From Algoriphagus chordae (GTDB lineage: Bacteria; Bacteroidota; Bacteroidia; Cytophagales; Cyclobacteriaceae), in contig NZ_QKZT01000022.1 in the NCBI RefSeq assembly GCF_003254055.1, positions 1 to 64,000 of the forward strand: a stretch of 64,000 nucleotides of DNA, given 5' to 3'. Under the pieces are notes generated by a model that saw nothing but the letters and a program-made list of their open reading frames with translations, made no database searches and had not been told where the DNA came from. The position numbers and the translations under genes were made by a program. Below are positions 1 to 6,997 of the stretch, piece after piece; the stretch's first letter is position 1; every line of letters starts with the position of its first letter.

Positions 1-9
1 TTATATTAG

Positions 10-122
10 CGTCATCGCGAGGAACGAGGCGATCTGTATTTAAATAGGTAGATTGCTTCAGTCGTGCCTCCTTCGCAATGACGTAAAGCAGATTGCAGCG
101 CTCGTATCTCACTCGCAATGAC
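10..122. repeat. REP-like palindromic cluster left of the GIY-YIG gene
   Basis: Three copies of one repeat half are visible: CGTCATCGCGAGG at 10-22 (forward), CCTCCTTCGCAATGACG at 67-83 (reverse) and CTCGCAATGACGG near 110-122 (reverse). The first two can pair through GCGATCTG / GATTGCTTC arms to form a long hairpin. The same half-element recurs at 442, 549, 2466, 2533, 3191, 3864, 3996, 5380 and 5840. Confidence 0.85.
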
Positions 123-131
123 GGTTAAATT

Positions 132-431
132 ATGAAAAAAGGTGGTTCCATATATCTCCTAACAAACAAGAATAATACAGTGATCTATACAGGTGTCACT
201 GAAGATTTAATTCGAAGAGTACAAGAGCATAAATCCAAATTTGATCCTAATTCATTTACAGCAAAATACAACTTGGATAAACTGGTTTACTTTGAAGGTT
301 TCCATACAATTGATGAGGCAATAGCCAGAGAAAAGCAGATTAAGGCAGGGAGCAGAGCAAAGAAAGAAAAGTTGATAAACTCTGTAAACCCAACTTGGAA
401 AGATCTCTATAATGAATTATTGAGTGAATGA
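132..431 (+). CDS. Small GIY-YIG nuclease family protein
   Basis: This 99-residue protein consists of little more than one GIY-YIG (URI-type) domain. The signature is split as SIYLLTN (residues 6-12) and VIYTGVTEDLIRRV (17-30), giving the two Tyr-containing strands and the following Arg-rich helix, with a conserved Glu in AIAREKQIKAG (about 64-74) at the usual metal-binding place. Proteins of this family cut DNA; free-standing short ones are common in Bacteroidota and their role is unknown. It begins 10 bases after one REP-like repeat and ends 10 bases before the next. A decayed paralogue with the same flanks lies at 5470-5754. Family assignment is firm; a role in mobilising the flanking repeats is inference. 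Confidence 0.93.
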   Translation: MKKGGSIYLLTNKNNTVIYTGVTEDLIRRVQEHKSKFDPNSFTAKYNLDKLVYFEGFHTIDEAIAREKQIKAGSRAKKEKLINSVNPTWKDLYNELLSE

Positions 432-441
432 GGTGGCTATT

Positions 442-565
442 CGTCATTGCGAGGATTGAGACAGAAGTTCATTTTACTGGACGGCTTATCAATCCGCGGC
501 AATCTATTGGAAGTTTGTACTAATAAATTACAGATTACCGCGGTCGTTCCTCCCTCGCAATGACG
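442..565. repeat. REP-like palindromic pair right of the GIY-YIG gene
   Basis: CGTCATTGCGAGG at 442-454 and its inverse CCTCCCTCGCAATGACG at 549-565 flank about 95 bases that include a CGGCAATCTATTG / AGATTACCGCGG core. The right end stops two bases before the ATG of the next gene, so that gene's whole untranslated leader is repeat sequence. Confidence 0.85.
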
Positions 566-567
566 AT

Positions 568-1656
568 ATGAAAATCATTCAACTTATACAAAAGCCTCAA
601 CGAAGAGGAGCGGAGATCTTTGCGGCTCAACTCAGCGAGCAGCTTAGGCTAACTGGAAATGAGATTTTGTTGGTTAGTATTTTTGAAGGAGATGCTGATT
701 TACCCTTCAAGGGCAAATGGATTAAATTGAATAAACAGGTTTCTCATCGGTTTTTTGATTTTAATGGCTGGAGTCAATTTTCTACAATTGTAAAAGATTT
801 TAAGCCAGATATCATTCAGGCAAATGCAGCTGATACGCTTAAGTTTTCAGTGTTTTCGAAAAGGCTATTCGGATGGAAAGCTCCAATAATTTACCGAAAT
901 GCAAACCAGATGGGGGATTTTATCAGAAATGGTTTCCACCAAAAGTTTAATCAATATTTATTAAATCAAGTTTCAGGAATAGTTTCAGTTTCTAATGCTT
1001 CAGCTGCAAATCTTCATGATACTTTCAGATTTCCACAGGATAAGTCCACAACTATTCCAATTGGAATTGATTCCATGGATATAGATTTAAAATTGCAGCA
1101 AAAACCCACCTTACCAATGCCAGAGGATTTCTTGCTGCAAATTGGTGGTTTGGTGGAGGAAAAAGACCCTTTAGGAATGCTGGATATTTTCTTTGAGATT
1201 CATAAAGATAAACCAGGTTTGAAGTTAATCTTTATGGGGTCAGGGAATCTTAAAAGTAAATTGGAGGATAGAATTAAAGAACTTGGCTTAGCATCTAAAG
1301 TTCAATTGATACCCTCACAGCAAAACATTTTCCCCATTTTATCTAAAGCAAAGGCCTTAGTAATGCCTTCTAAAATAGAAGGATTGCCTGGAGTGATTTT
1401 AGAAGCGATGTATTGCAAAGTACCGGTGATAGCTTATGATGTAGGAGGGATTAGGGAGGTGATAAAAAATGAGAATGGATGGTTAGTTCCTGCAGGTAAG
1501 CCAGTTTCATTTGAGAAAGCAATCGTAAGTGTTCTGAATAGCTCCAAAGTAGATTTAAAAGCAAAACTTTTTAAAGCAATGGAATTAATAGAAGATCAAT
1601 ACACAATTTCTAAAATTTCAAATCAATTTGGATTTTACTATAAATCTATCAGATGA
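568..1656 (+). CDS. Glycosyltransferase family 4 (GT-B fold)
   Basis: The 362-aa protein has the two-Rossmann architecture of retaining GT4 enzymes. An N-terminal acceptor-side domain begins IIQLIQKPQRRGAE, and a C-terminal nucleotide-sugar domain begins around residue 190 (FLLQIGGLVEEKDP). The donor-binding signature KIEGLPGVILEAM near residues 270-284 contains the E-x7-E pair. It probably transfers a sugar to a lipid-linked glycan at the cytoplasmic face of the membrane. It overlaps the following methyltransferase by four bases (ATGA), so the two are translationally coupled. The start codon lies two bases after a REP-like repeat and there is no Shine-Dalgarno sequence. The sugar and acceptor cannot be read from the sequence. 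Confidence 0.93.
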   Translation: MKIIQLIQKPQRRGAEIFAAQLSEQLRLTGNEILLVSIFEGDADLPFKGKWIKLNKQVSHRFFDFNGWSQFSTIVKDFKPDIIQANAADTLKFSVFSKRLFGWKAPIIYRNANQMGDFIRNGFHQKFNQYLLNQVSGIVSVSNASAANLHDTFRFPQDKSTTIPIGIDSMDIDLKLQQKPTLPMPEDFLLQIGGLVEEKDPLGMLDIFFEIHKDKPGLKLIFMGSGNLKSKLEDRIKELGLASKVQLIPSQQNIFPILSKAKALVMPSKIEGLPGVILEAMYCKVPVIAYDVGGIREVIKNENGWLVPAGKPVSFEKAIVSVLNSSKVDLKAKLFKAMELIEDQYTISKISNQFGFYYKSIR

Positions 1657-2441
1657 GGCAAAAATTTCTAAAAATTATTCGTTCCAAAGTACTGCAACCT
1701 TTGTGGGTGAAATTGCACCATATTTCATTGATAGGGATGAATTACTTTGGCGGAGCATCTCTGAGTCACAGTGGAGAGATTTGGGCTTTGAATTACGTGA
1801 AACAGAAATTGAAAGATAAGGATGAGATCTTAATATTTGATGTTGGAGCAAACTCAGGCGAATACTCATTGGTAGCAAATGAATTGTTTGCGGATAGAGT
1901 GTTCATACATGCCTTCGAACCATCAGCCTATACCTATAAGATTTTGGAAGAAAAAACTGTTGCGTGTACTAAGATAAAAACCCATAAACTAGGAATAGGT
2001 AGTGAGAAGGCCATACTTAAATTGTACTCCAGTGGAAAAGGAAGGACTACAGCTTCTGTATATAATTTAGAATATAGAGTAAATAATTTTCAAGATGAGT
2101 TTACCGAAGAAATTGAAGTTATTTCGGTTGATTCGTTTTGTAGCGAGAATTCAATTCAATTTATTGATTTATTGAAAATTGATATTGAAGGCCATGAGTT
2201 AGTAGCACTCAAAGGAGCTAAATCTCTCATTGATTCTTTATCTATTAATTTCATTCAGTTTGAATTTGGGAAATGTGACATTGATGCTGATGTTTTCTTT
2301 AGAGATTTTTATGAAGTATTGTCCCCAGGATATCATATGTATAGGATTGTCTCAGATGGATTATTTGAGATTAAAAATTACGACTCAAGTTTAGAGATTT
2401 TTCACACCGCCAATTTTCTGGCGGAAAGAAAAGGGATATAG
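1653..2441 (+). CDS. FkbM family methyltransferase
   Basis: A 262-aa SAM-dependent methyltransferase of the FkbM class. Motif I is FDVGANSGEYSL at about residues 61-72, followed by the acidic FEPSAYTY motif near residue 87, and LLKIDIEGHELVALKGA around 173-189 is the diagnostic FkbM motif. These enzymes O-methylate sugars or polyketide-type substrates. Next to two GT4 genes it most likely methylates a hydroxyl of the exopolysaccharide repeat unit. Its ATG overlaps the stop of the upstream glycosyltransferase. It is followed by a degenerate REP-like repeat, which separates it from the next gene. Confidence 0.93.
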   Translation: MRQKFLKIIRSKVLQPLWVKLHHISLIGMNYFGGASLSHSGEIWALNYVKQKLKDKDEILIFDVGANSGEYSLVANELFADRVFIHAFEPSAYTYKILEEKTVACTKIKTHKLGIGSEKAILKLYSSGKGRTTASVYNLEYRVNNFQDEFTEEIEVISVDSFCSENSIQFIDLLKIDIEGHELVALKGAKSLIDSLSINFIQFEFGKCDIDADVFFRDFYEVLSPGYHMYRIVSDGLFEIKNYDSSLEIFHTANFLAERKGI

Positions 2442-2465
2442 AATTTATGTTTAAGGCGGTTGTCA

Positions 2466-2550
2466 CGTCATTGCGATCCTGAGCAGTGGGAGTAGTAATA
2501 TGTTTATTGAATGGCATATTGTATCGCTCATACCTCACTCGCAATGAAGG
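2466..2550. repeat. Degenerate REP-like palindrome
   Basis: CGTCATTGCGA (2466-2476) and CCTCACTCGCAATGAAGG (2533-2550) face each other across about 55 bases in the gap between the FkbM and second glycosyltransferase genes. Both halves have diverged from the copies at 10-122. Confidence 0.75.
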
Positions 2551-2568
2551 ATAAAGATCTTCTTTAGC

Positions 2569-3894
2569 ATGATAAATAAAAAAATTAAAATATTACACCT
2601 TATCAAATCACTAGGCCGTGGAGGAGCTGAAAAACTCATTCCCGAAACTGCCTTGGTCCATGATCAGACTCGCTTTGAGTTTCACTGTATTTACTTCTAC
2701 CATCAAAAGAACAATATAGTAGATGAGCTTGAAGCGGCGGCCATACAGGTACATTTATTTCCTTCTAGCAATTTGGGGCTGTTTTTTCAAGTAAATAAGG
2801 TTCGCGACTTTGTCAAGGCACATCAGATAGATATTATTCATGCACATCTGCCCTGGGCGGGAATTATGGCAAGGATTGTAGGTGATAAACTGGAAATCCC
2901 CATTGTCTACACAGAACATAATACCTGGGATAGATACAATTCTATATCCTATTGGGGTAATAGAATGACCTTTAAAAGGCAAGATATAGCCATTGCTGTT
3001 TCAAATGAAGTGGCGCTCTCCATGCAGCTCAATTCCATGGTGGATCCCTATCAGCGTGGTGGTAGAATGAAGATCAAAGTGATACAGAATGGCGTAAATA
3101 CGGAGGTGTTTAGGAAGATGTGGGATCCACCACGGCGGACAAGTGTAGGATGTCGGATCCGCCACGGCGGACAAGTGCCCGATGTAGATTCGTCATTGCG
3201 AGGAGGCAAGAAAGCCGACGAAGCAATCTTACAATTTGATTCAGCTCTTATTGGTAACTCGAGACAAAATCCCCCTTTTCAAATGGGGGAAGGGGGGATT
3301 TACTCCAATTTGAAAACTACCCTTGGTATTCCTGAATCAGCTAAAATAATAGGTATAGTAGCAGTATTCCGCGATCAAAAACGCTTATGGTTATGGATAG
3401 ATCTAGCCTTGAAAATTTTGAGAAAATGCCCAAATACACATTTTATATTGGTCGGCGATGGAGAGTGGAGGTCTAGGCTGGAAAAGCAGATATCAGATTC
3501 AGGTAAATCAGGCCATTTTCATTTAGTAGGGGTACAAAAACAAGTAATTCCTTATCTATCAATATTGGATATATACCTGAGTACCTCAGAGTTTGAGGGT
3601 TTGCCCATTGCCATGCTAGAGGCCATGTCCTGTGAAGTGCCGGTAGTGGCTACTCGTGCGGGAGGTATTGGTGAGGTAATTCAGCATGGAATCCAAGGCT
3701 TTTTATCTGAGATAGATGAATACGAAGAATTGGTTGATCACTGTGTTGAGCTAATCAATAAGGAGACCCTTCACAAATCAATGTGCCTTGCTGCTCGAGA
3801 AAGAGTGGTACAGCATTTTAGTATGAATAGGATGGTGGAGGAGTTGGAAGAGGTTTATGAGTCCGTCATTGCGAGGGAAAGCACTCGACGGTAG
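2569..3894 (+). CDS. Glycosyltransferase family 4 with in-frame repeat insertion
   Basis: This 441-aa GT4 enzyme starts with a typical acceptor domain (ILHLIKSLGRGGAEK at residues 8-22; IIHAHLPWAG near 91-100). After VIQNGVNTEVF (about 171-181) the expected linker to the donor domain is replaced by about 62 residues (185-246) encoded by repetitive DNA at 3121-3306. The donor domain then resumes with LGIPESAKIIGIVAVF and carries the E-x7-E motif FEGLPIAMLEAMS near 342-354. The last nine residues and the stop codon come from a REP-like repeat at 3864. The gene remains open throughout, so it may still be functional because the insert lies in the variable interdomain linker. A role in exopolysaccharide assembly is inferred from its neighbours. 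Confidence 0.9.
   Translation: MINKKIKILHLIKSLGRGGAEKLIPETALVHDQTRFEFHCIYFYHQKNNIVDELEAAAIQVHLFPSSNLGLFFQVNKVRDFVKAHQIDIIHAHLPWAGIMARIVGDKLEIPIVYTEHNTWDRYNSISYWGNRMTFKRQDIAIAVSNEVALSMQLNSMVDPYQRGGRMKIKVIQNGVNTEVFRKMWDPPRRTSVGCRIRHGGQVPDVDSSLRGGKKADEAILQFDSALIGNSRQNPPFQMGEGGIYSNLKTTLGIPESAKIIGIVAVFRDQKRLWLWIDLALKILRKCPNTHFILVGDGEWRSRLEKQISDSGKSGHFHLVGVQKQVIPYLSILDIYLSTSEFEGLPIAMLEAMSCEVPVVATRAGGIGEVIQHGIQGFLSEIDEYEELVDHCVELINKETLHKSMCLAARERVVQHFSMNRMVEELEEVYESVIARESTRR
3121..3306 (+). repeat. Three repeat families nested in-frame inside a glycosyltransferase gene
   Basis: The segment contains two tandem copies of GGATCC-R-CCACGGCGGACAAGTG (3123-3146 and 3155-3177), translated in two different frames. 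Next comes a REP half beginning CGTCATTGCGAGG at 3191 and running to GAAGCAATCTTA. Last is a palindrome of the form AATCCCCC..GGGGGATT at about 3268-3300. Its 186 bases equal 62 codons with no stop, so the host reading frame is preserved. Confidence 0.85.
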
Positions 3895-4012
3895 GAGAGT
3901 GTTTTGCCGAAGCAATCTTAAAGTTGGAATATATACTCTGATCAAAGAGATTGCTTCAGTCGGTTGAATTCCTTTGTAATGTAAAATTCCCTAGTCCTCC
4001 TTCGCAATGACG
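3864..4012. repeat. REP-like palindrome overlapping the 3' end of a glycosyltransferase gene
   Basis: CGTCATTGCGAGG at 3864-3876 lies inside the coding region and supplies its last codons. CCTCCTTCGCAATGACG at 3996-4012 is the opposing half, and GAAGCAATCTT / GAGATTGCTTC arms in between can pair. A further degenerate half (GTCATTATGAGGATTGG) follows at about 4021. The whole 3895-4153 gap appears to be repeat remnants and AT-rich sequence. Confidence 0.85.
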
Positions 4013-4153
4013 TATACTTGTCATTATGAGGATTGGACTCAAAATTTAATTTAGCATTGAATCATACATACAATCCGAAGTAATCATAAAGTTGGATTTC
4101 GTACGCTATACGCTAATTTTAAATTTCAAATTCAAAAATTTTAAATTAACGCA

Positions 4154-5371
4154 GTGCTTGGCGCAGTAGTCCTCATACTCATCCTTTTTGGCATTAGCCA
4201 ACCCATACTCGGCAACTTGCAGCGTGAGCATAAGTGGGTGAAAGCAGGGTTACTCAACCAGATGTTTTGGTACCATATGTTCTTTGGATTAGTCTATTGG
4301 ACATATAGCCAGTTTAACAGATCTGATTCTCAAATGTATTATAGGTACACTGAGATTTCCAGAAATTGGTTTGACTCTTTTCATGCAGGGACGGAGTTTA
4401 TTCATTGGATGTCCTATCCATTTGTAAAATGGTTGAATTTCAATTATGATATGATGATGTTCTTGTCCTGTTGGTTGGGATTCTGGGGTTTTGTTTATTT
4501 CTACCTATTTTTTAAAGAGAACCTTCGATTTAATCCCAAATTCCAAGGTTGGGATGCGATTACGATTTTTATGTTTTTGCCTAATATGCATTTCTGGACT
4601 GCCTCTCTGGGCAAGGGGGCAGTGATTTTTGCAGGAATAGGCTTTTTGGTTTATGGACTTTCTTGGCCTCAAAAGAGACTTAGTTATATCGCATTTGGGA
4701 GCTTTCTTTGCTATATGGTGAGACCTCATATTCTCTTTGCAATTCTGATAGGTATGGGAGTGGGCTTTGTGCTGGGTAAGGAAAAAGTCCCTATTTATCA
4801 AAAGTACTTGGTGGTGTTTTTTGCAATAGGAATGAGTATTTATGTTTATGAAGATTTACTAGCTTTCTTAGGTTATGACCCTAATAATGTATTAGAAAGC
4901 TTTGAAGAAGAGTCTGCCCTGAATATGGGGAGACTTCGGTCTTCAGGTTCGGGAGTGGCTATGGAGTCATATAGCATGCCTATGAAGCTATTTACTTTTT
5001 GGTTTAGGCCTTTGTTTATTGATTCACCAAATGCCTTGGGAATTGCGATTTCCTTTGAAAATGCACTATACATCTACATGTTTAGTAAGGTGGTTCGAAT
5101 GGATTTCATCAAGTATATCAAACAAGCTCCTGCTATGGTGAAGATGTCTGCGGTGGTATTTATTTCCATATCAATCTCCATGACCTTTGTGATGTCTAAT
5201 CTGGGTATTATCATCCGGCAGAAGTCTCAGATCATGTACTTTATGCTCTTTGTGGTAGTGGCTTTTATGGATTGGCAACGGACCACGCGAATCAAAAAAC
5301 GAGGAGAAATATTTAATCGGATAGTGGAAGAGGAGAGGAAGAATTTGGAATTGGCGGTGGCTGAGAAATAG
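4154..5371 (+). CDS. Polytopic membrane protein, possible polysaccharide polymerase
   Basis: A 405-aa protein with about nine or ten hydrophobic segments, among them residues 2-18, 37-53, 98-117, 155-170, 179-205, 215-233 and two near 335-375. A central stretch FWTASLGKGAVIFAGIGF followed by YMVRPH is reminiscent of EpsG/Wzy-type polymerases, in which loop Arg and His residues are functional. Its C-terminus is charged and cytoplasmic-looking. It starts with GTG, has an in-frame TAA four codons upstream and no recognisable ribosome site; sequence upstream is repeat-derived, so a trimmed N-terminus is possible. The position between glycosyltransferases and a deacetylase fits repeat-unit polymerisation, but the family was not identified with certainty. 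Confidence 0.8.
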   Translation: MLGAVVLILILFGISQPILGNLQREHKWVKAGLLNQMFWYHMFFGLVYWTYSQFNRSDSQMYYRYTEISRNWFDSFHAGTEFIHWMSYPFVKWLNFNYDMMMFLSCWLGFWGFVYFYLFFKENLRFNPKFQGWDAITIFMFLPNMHFWTASLGKGAVIFAGIGFLVYGLSWPQKRLSYIAFGSFLCYMVRPHILFAILIGMGVGFVLGKEKVPIYQKYLVVFFAIGMSIYVYEDLLAFLGYDPNNVLESFEEESALNMGRLRSSGSGVAMESYSMPMKLFTFWFRPLFIDSPNALGIAISFENALYIYMFSKVVRMDFIKYIKQAPAMVKMSAVVFISISISMTFVMSNLGIIIRQKSQIMYFMLFVVVAFMDWQRTTRIKKRGEIFNRIVEEERKNLELAVAEK

Positions 5372-5379
5372 TGTTTTAA

Positions 5380-5865
5380 CGTCATTGCGAGGCACGAAGC
5401 AATCTGTATCTGTTAACTATTTACCTCCCTCCAAAACGACTGTAATTTGTCAGTTATTCCCTGTTCTCGATGAAAAAAGATGGCTCAATATATCTTATGA
5501 CAAATAAGAATAACTCTGTTCTAGATATTGGAGTAACTGAAAACCTTATTCGTCGTGTTTAGGAGCATAAATTGAAGTTTTACCCAACTTCATTCACCGC
5601 AAAATACAACTTGGATAAGCTGGTATATTTTGAAAATTGTCAATCTATTGATGAAGTTATAAATCGGGAAAAGTAAATAGAAGGTGGTAGTAGAGCAAAT
5701 AAAAAGCTTGATATTCAGTCAATCCCAATTGGGAAGATTTGTTTGAGGAATTGAGAATGAATTCCCTTCATTTCTAAAAGTGAAATACAAAAGCCGACTC
5801 AGTATTGTCCTAACTGGAGCTTCCTGCTATTTGATAAATAGATCGCTTCGTTCTTCGCGATGAGG
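5380..5865. mobile_element. Decayed GIY-YIG/REP composite element
   Basis: CGTCATTGCGAGG followed by CACGAAGCAATCTG (5380-5406) forms the left end, and AGATCGCTTCGTTCTTCGC followed by GATGAGG (5840-5865) the right end, as imperfect inverted repeats. The only gene-like content between them is the GIY-YIG pseudogene. At about 486 bp it is close to the intact copy at 10-565. Here each end is a single repeat half rather than a hairpin pair, which suggests the halves are the true termini of the element. Confidence 0.5.
5470..5754 (+). pseudogene. Degenerate GIY-YIG nuclease gene
   Basis: Reading from ATG 5470 gives a protein closely similar to the intact copy at 132-431 (start MKKDGSIYLMTNKNNSV; later FTAKYNLDKLVYFE). 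It is interrupted by TAG at 5560-5562 (codon 31) and TAA at 5674-5676 (codon 69), both at positions that are Gln in the intact copy. Near the 3' end the frame changes, since the matching C-terminal NPNWEDLFEEL is read in another frame. The second signature Tyr is also lost (VLDIGVT instead of VIYTGVT). The gene is clearly dead, and its flanks match those of the intact copy. Confidence 0.9.
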
Positions 5866-5949
5866 TATTTGACCTAGATTAGCTTGTTCACAATGAATCG
5901 GGATAGGCTATACTCCTTTGAAATATTTCTTCAAAAGTCTATATATAAA

Positions 5950-6933
5950 ATGAAAACCGGCACCTTCACCATTTCTCTTGACTTCGAACTCCTCTGGGGT
6001 ATCTTCGATAAGGTAGGAACTGGCTACAAGCCTTCTTACTTTCTTAATACCAGGCAGATCGTCCCGATTATGTTGGAGAAGTTTGCCAAAGCGAATGTGC
6101 AGGCTACTTGGGCTACTGTAGGGATGCTTTTTGCAGAGAATGAAGAAGAATGGCGTGCATACTCACCCAAGTTTTTGCCATCCTACCGGGACAGAAAATA
6201 CTCTGCGTATGAATGGGTTAAGAAAAATGGCATCAGGCCCGAGGTGCATTTTGCTCCGGATCTAATCAGGCAGATTATTGATACTCCAGGCCAGGAATTA
6301 GGTTCGCATACTTATGCACATTATTATACTTTGATGCGTGGCCAAAGCCCGGAGCAGTTTCGTGAGGATCTAATGGCCACTCAAAGAATTTCTAAAGATA
6401 AGTTTGGGGTTGGACTGGAATCTCTTGTGTTTCCCCGAAACCATATCAATGAGTTGTATTTGGGGATTTGTTTAGAGGAGGGGTACAAGTACGTTCGTGG
6501 TAATCCAAGAAATTGGTTTTGGCAAGAAACTCAGCACGAAAACCTCAGTAAGAAAATTTTCCGATCTGCAGACTGCTTTTTTCAGGTTGGAGCAAAGACC
6601 TCTTATGCTTTGGAAGAAGTCAATTTATTTGAACAGGAACCAATAATTATCCCCGCTTCTAGGATACTTCGTCCTCAGCAGCAGCACAATTTGCTAATGA
6701 ACAAGAGTCGTTTGCTGAGAATTAAATCCGAAATGACATTTGCTGCACAGCATAAGGAAGTATATCATCTTTGGTGGCATCCGCATAATTTCGGTACCAA
6801 TCCTGAAAGTTGTTTAGCTGAGTTGGATGAATTATTAAGTCATTATGCAAAGCTCCATTCTGAGTACGGAATGCTTTCTATGAATATGCGAAGTATGGGA
6901 GAATTGATAAAAGAGCAAGTTTCAATGGTTTAA
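5950..6933 (+). CDS. Polysaccharide deacetylase (NodB-type) family protein
   Basis: The 327-aa product starts MKTGTFTISLDFELLWG, where the Asp of the first NodB motif is visible (residues 9-17). The second motif is GSHTYAHYY at about 118-126, with the His pair that binds metal. Late His-rich HLWWHPHNFG is a further conserved stretch. Such enzymes remove acetyl groups from amino sugars or related polymers; here it belongs with the exopolysaccharide genes. The frame stays open upstream to ATG 5884, adding 22 residues, but that stretch lacks similarity to the family and borders a decayed repeat, so 5950 is preferred. A terminator follows at 6960. Confidence 0.88.
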   Translation: MKTGTFTISLDFELLWGIFDKVGTGYKPSYFLNTRQIVPIMLEKFAKANVQATWATVGMLFAENEEEWRAYSPKFLPSYRDRKYSAYEWVKKNGIRPEVHFAPDLIRQIIDTPGQELGSHTYAHYYTLMRGQSPEQFREDLMATQRISKDKFGVGLESLVFPRNHINELYLGICLEEGYKYVRGNPRNWFWQETQHENLSKKIFRSADCFFQVGAKTSYALEEVNLFEQEPIIIPASRILRPQQQHNLLMNKSRLLRIKSEMTFAAQHKEVYHLWWHPHNFGTNPESCLAELDELLSHYAKLHSEYGMLSMNMRSMGELIKEQVSMV

Positions 6934-6959
6934 TTTCTGTGCCTCATCAGGTCCTGCAT

Positions 6960-6990
6960 AAACCTCAGATCGTATAAGTCTGAGGTTTTT
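6960..6990 (+). terminator. Rho-independent terminator after the deacetylase gene
   Basis: AAACCTCAGA and TCTGAGGTTT pair around a nine-base loop and run into TTTTTGTG, 27 bases past the stop codon. It closes the exopolysaccharide block just before the repeat array starts. Confidence 0.8.
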
Positions 6991-6997
6991 GTGTTTT

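Larger units (their letters stand above)
10..565. mobile_element. Putative GIY-YIG/REP composite element (intact copy)
   Basis: A 99-aa GIY-YIG gene (132-431) sits between palindromic repeats. The outer left end reads CGTCATCGCGAGG (10-22) followed by a GAGGCGATCTG-type arm. The outer right end reads CCTCCCTCGCAATGACG (549-565) preceded by an AGATTACCGCGGTCGTT arm, so the two ends are imperfect inverted repeats of each other. A second, decayed GIY-YIG copy at 5470-5754 is bracketed by the same inverted sequences, which supports treating gene plus repeats as one unit. That it moves as a unit is inference; no target-site duplication could be established by eye. Confidence 0.5.

Noticed and set aside
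1628..1819. 63-aa plus-strand frame overlapping the FkbM start
   Set aside because: Out of frame with both well-supported genes and without a family match.
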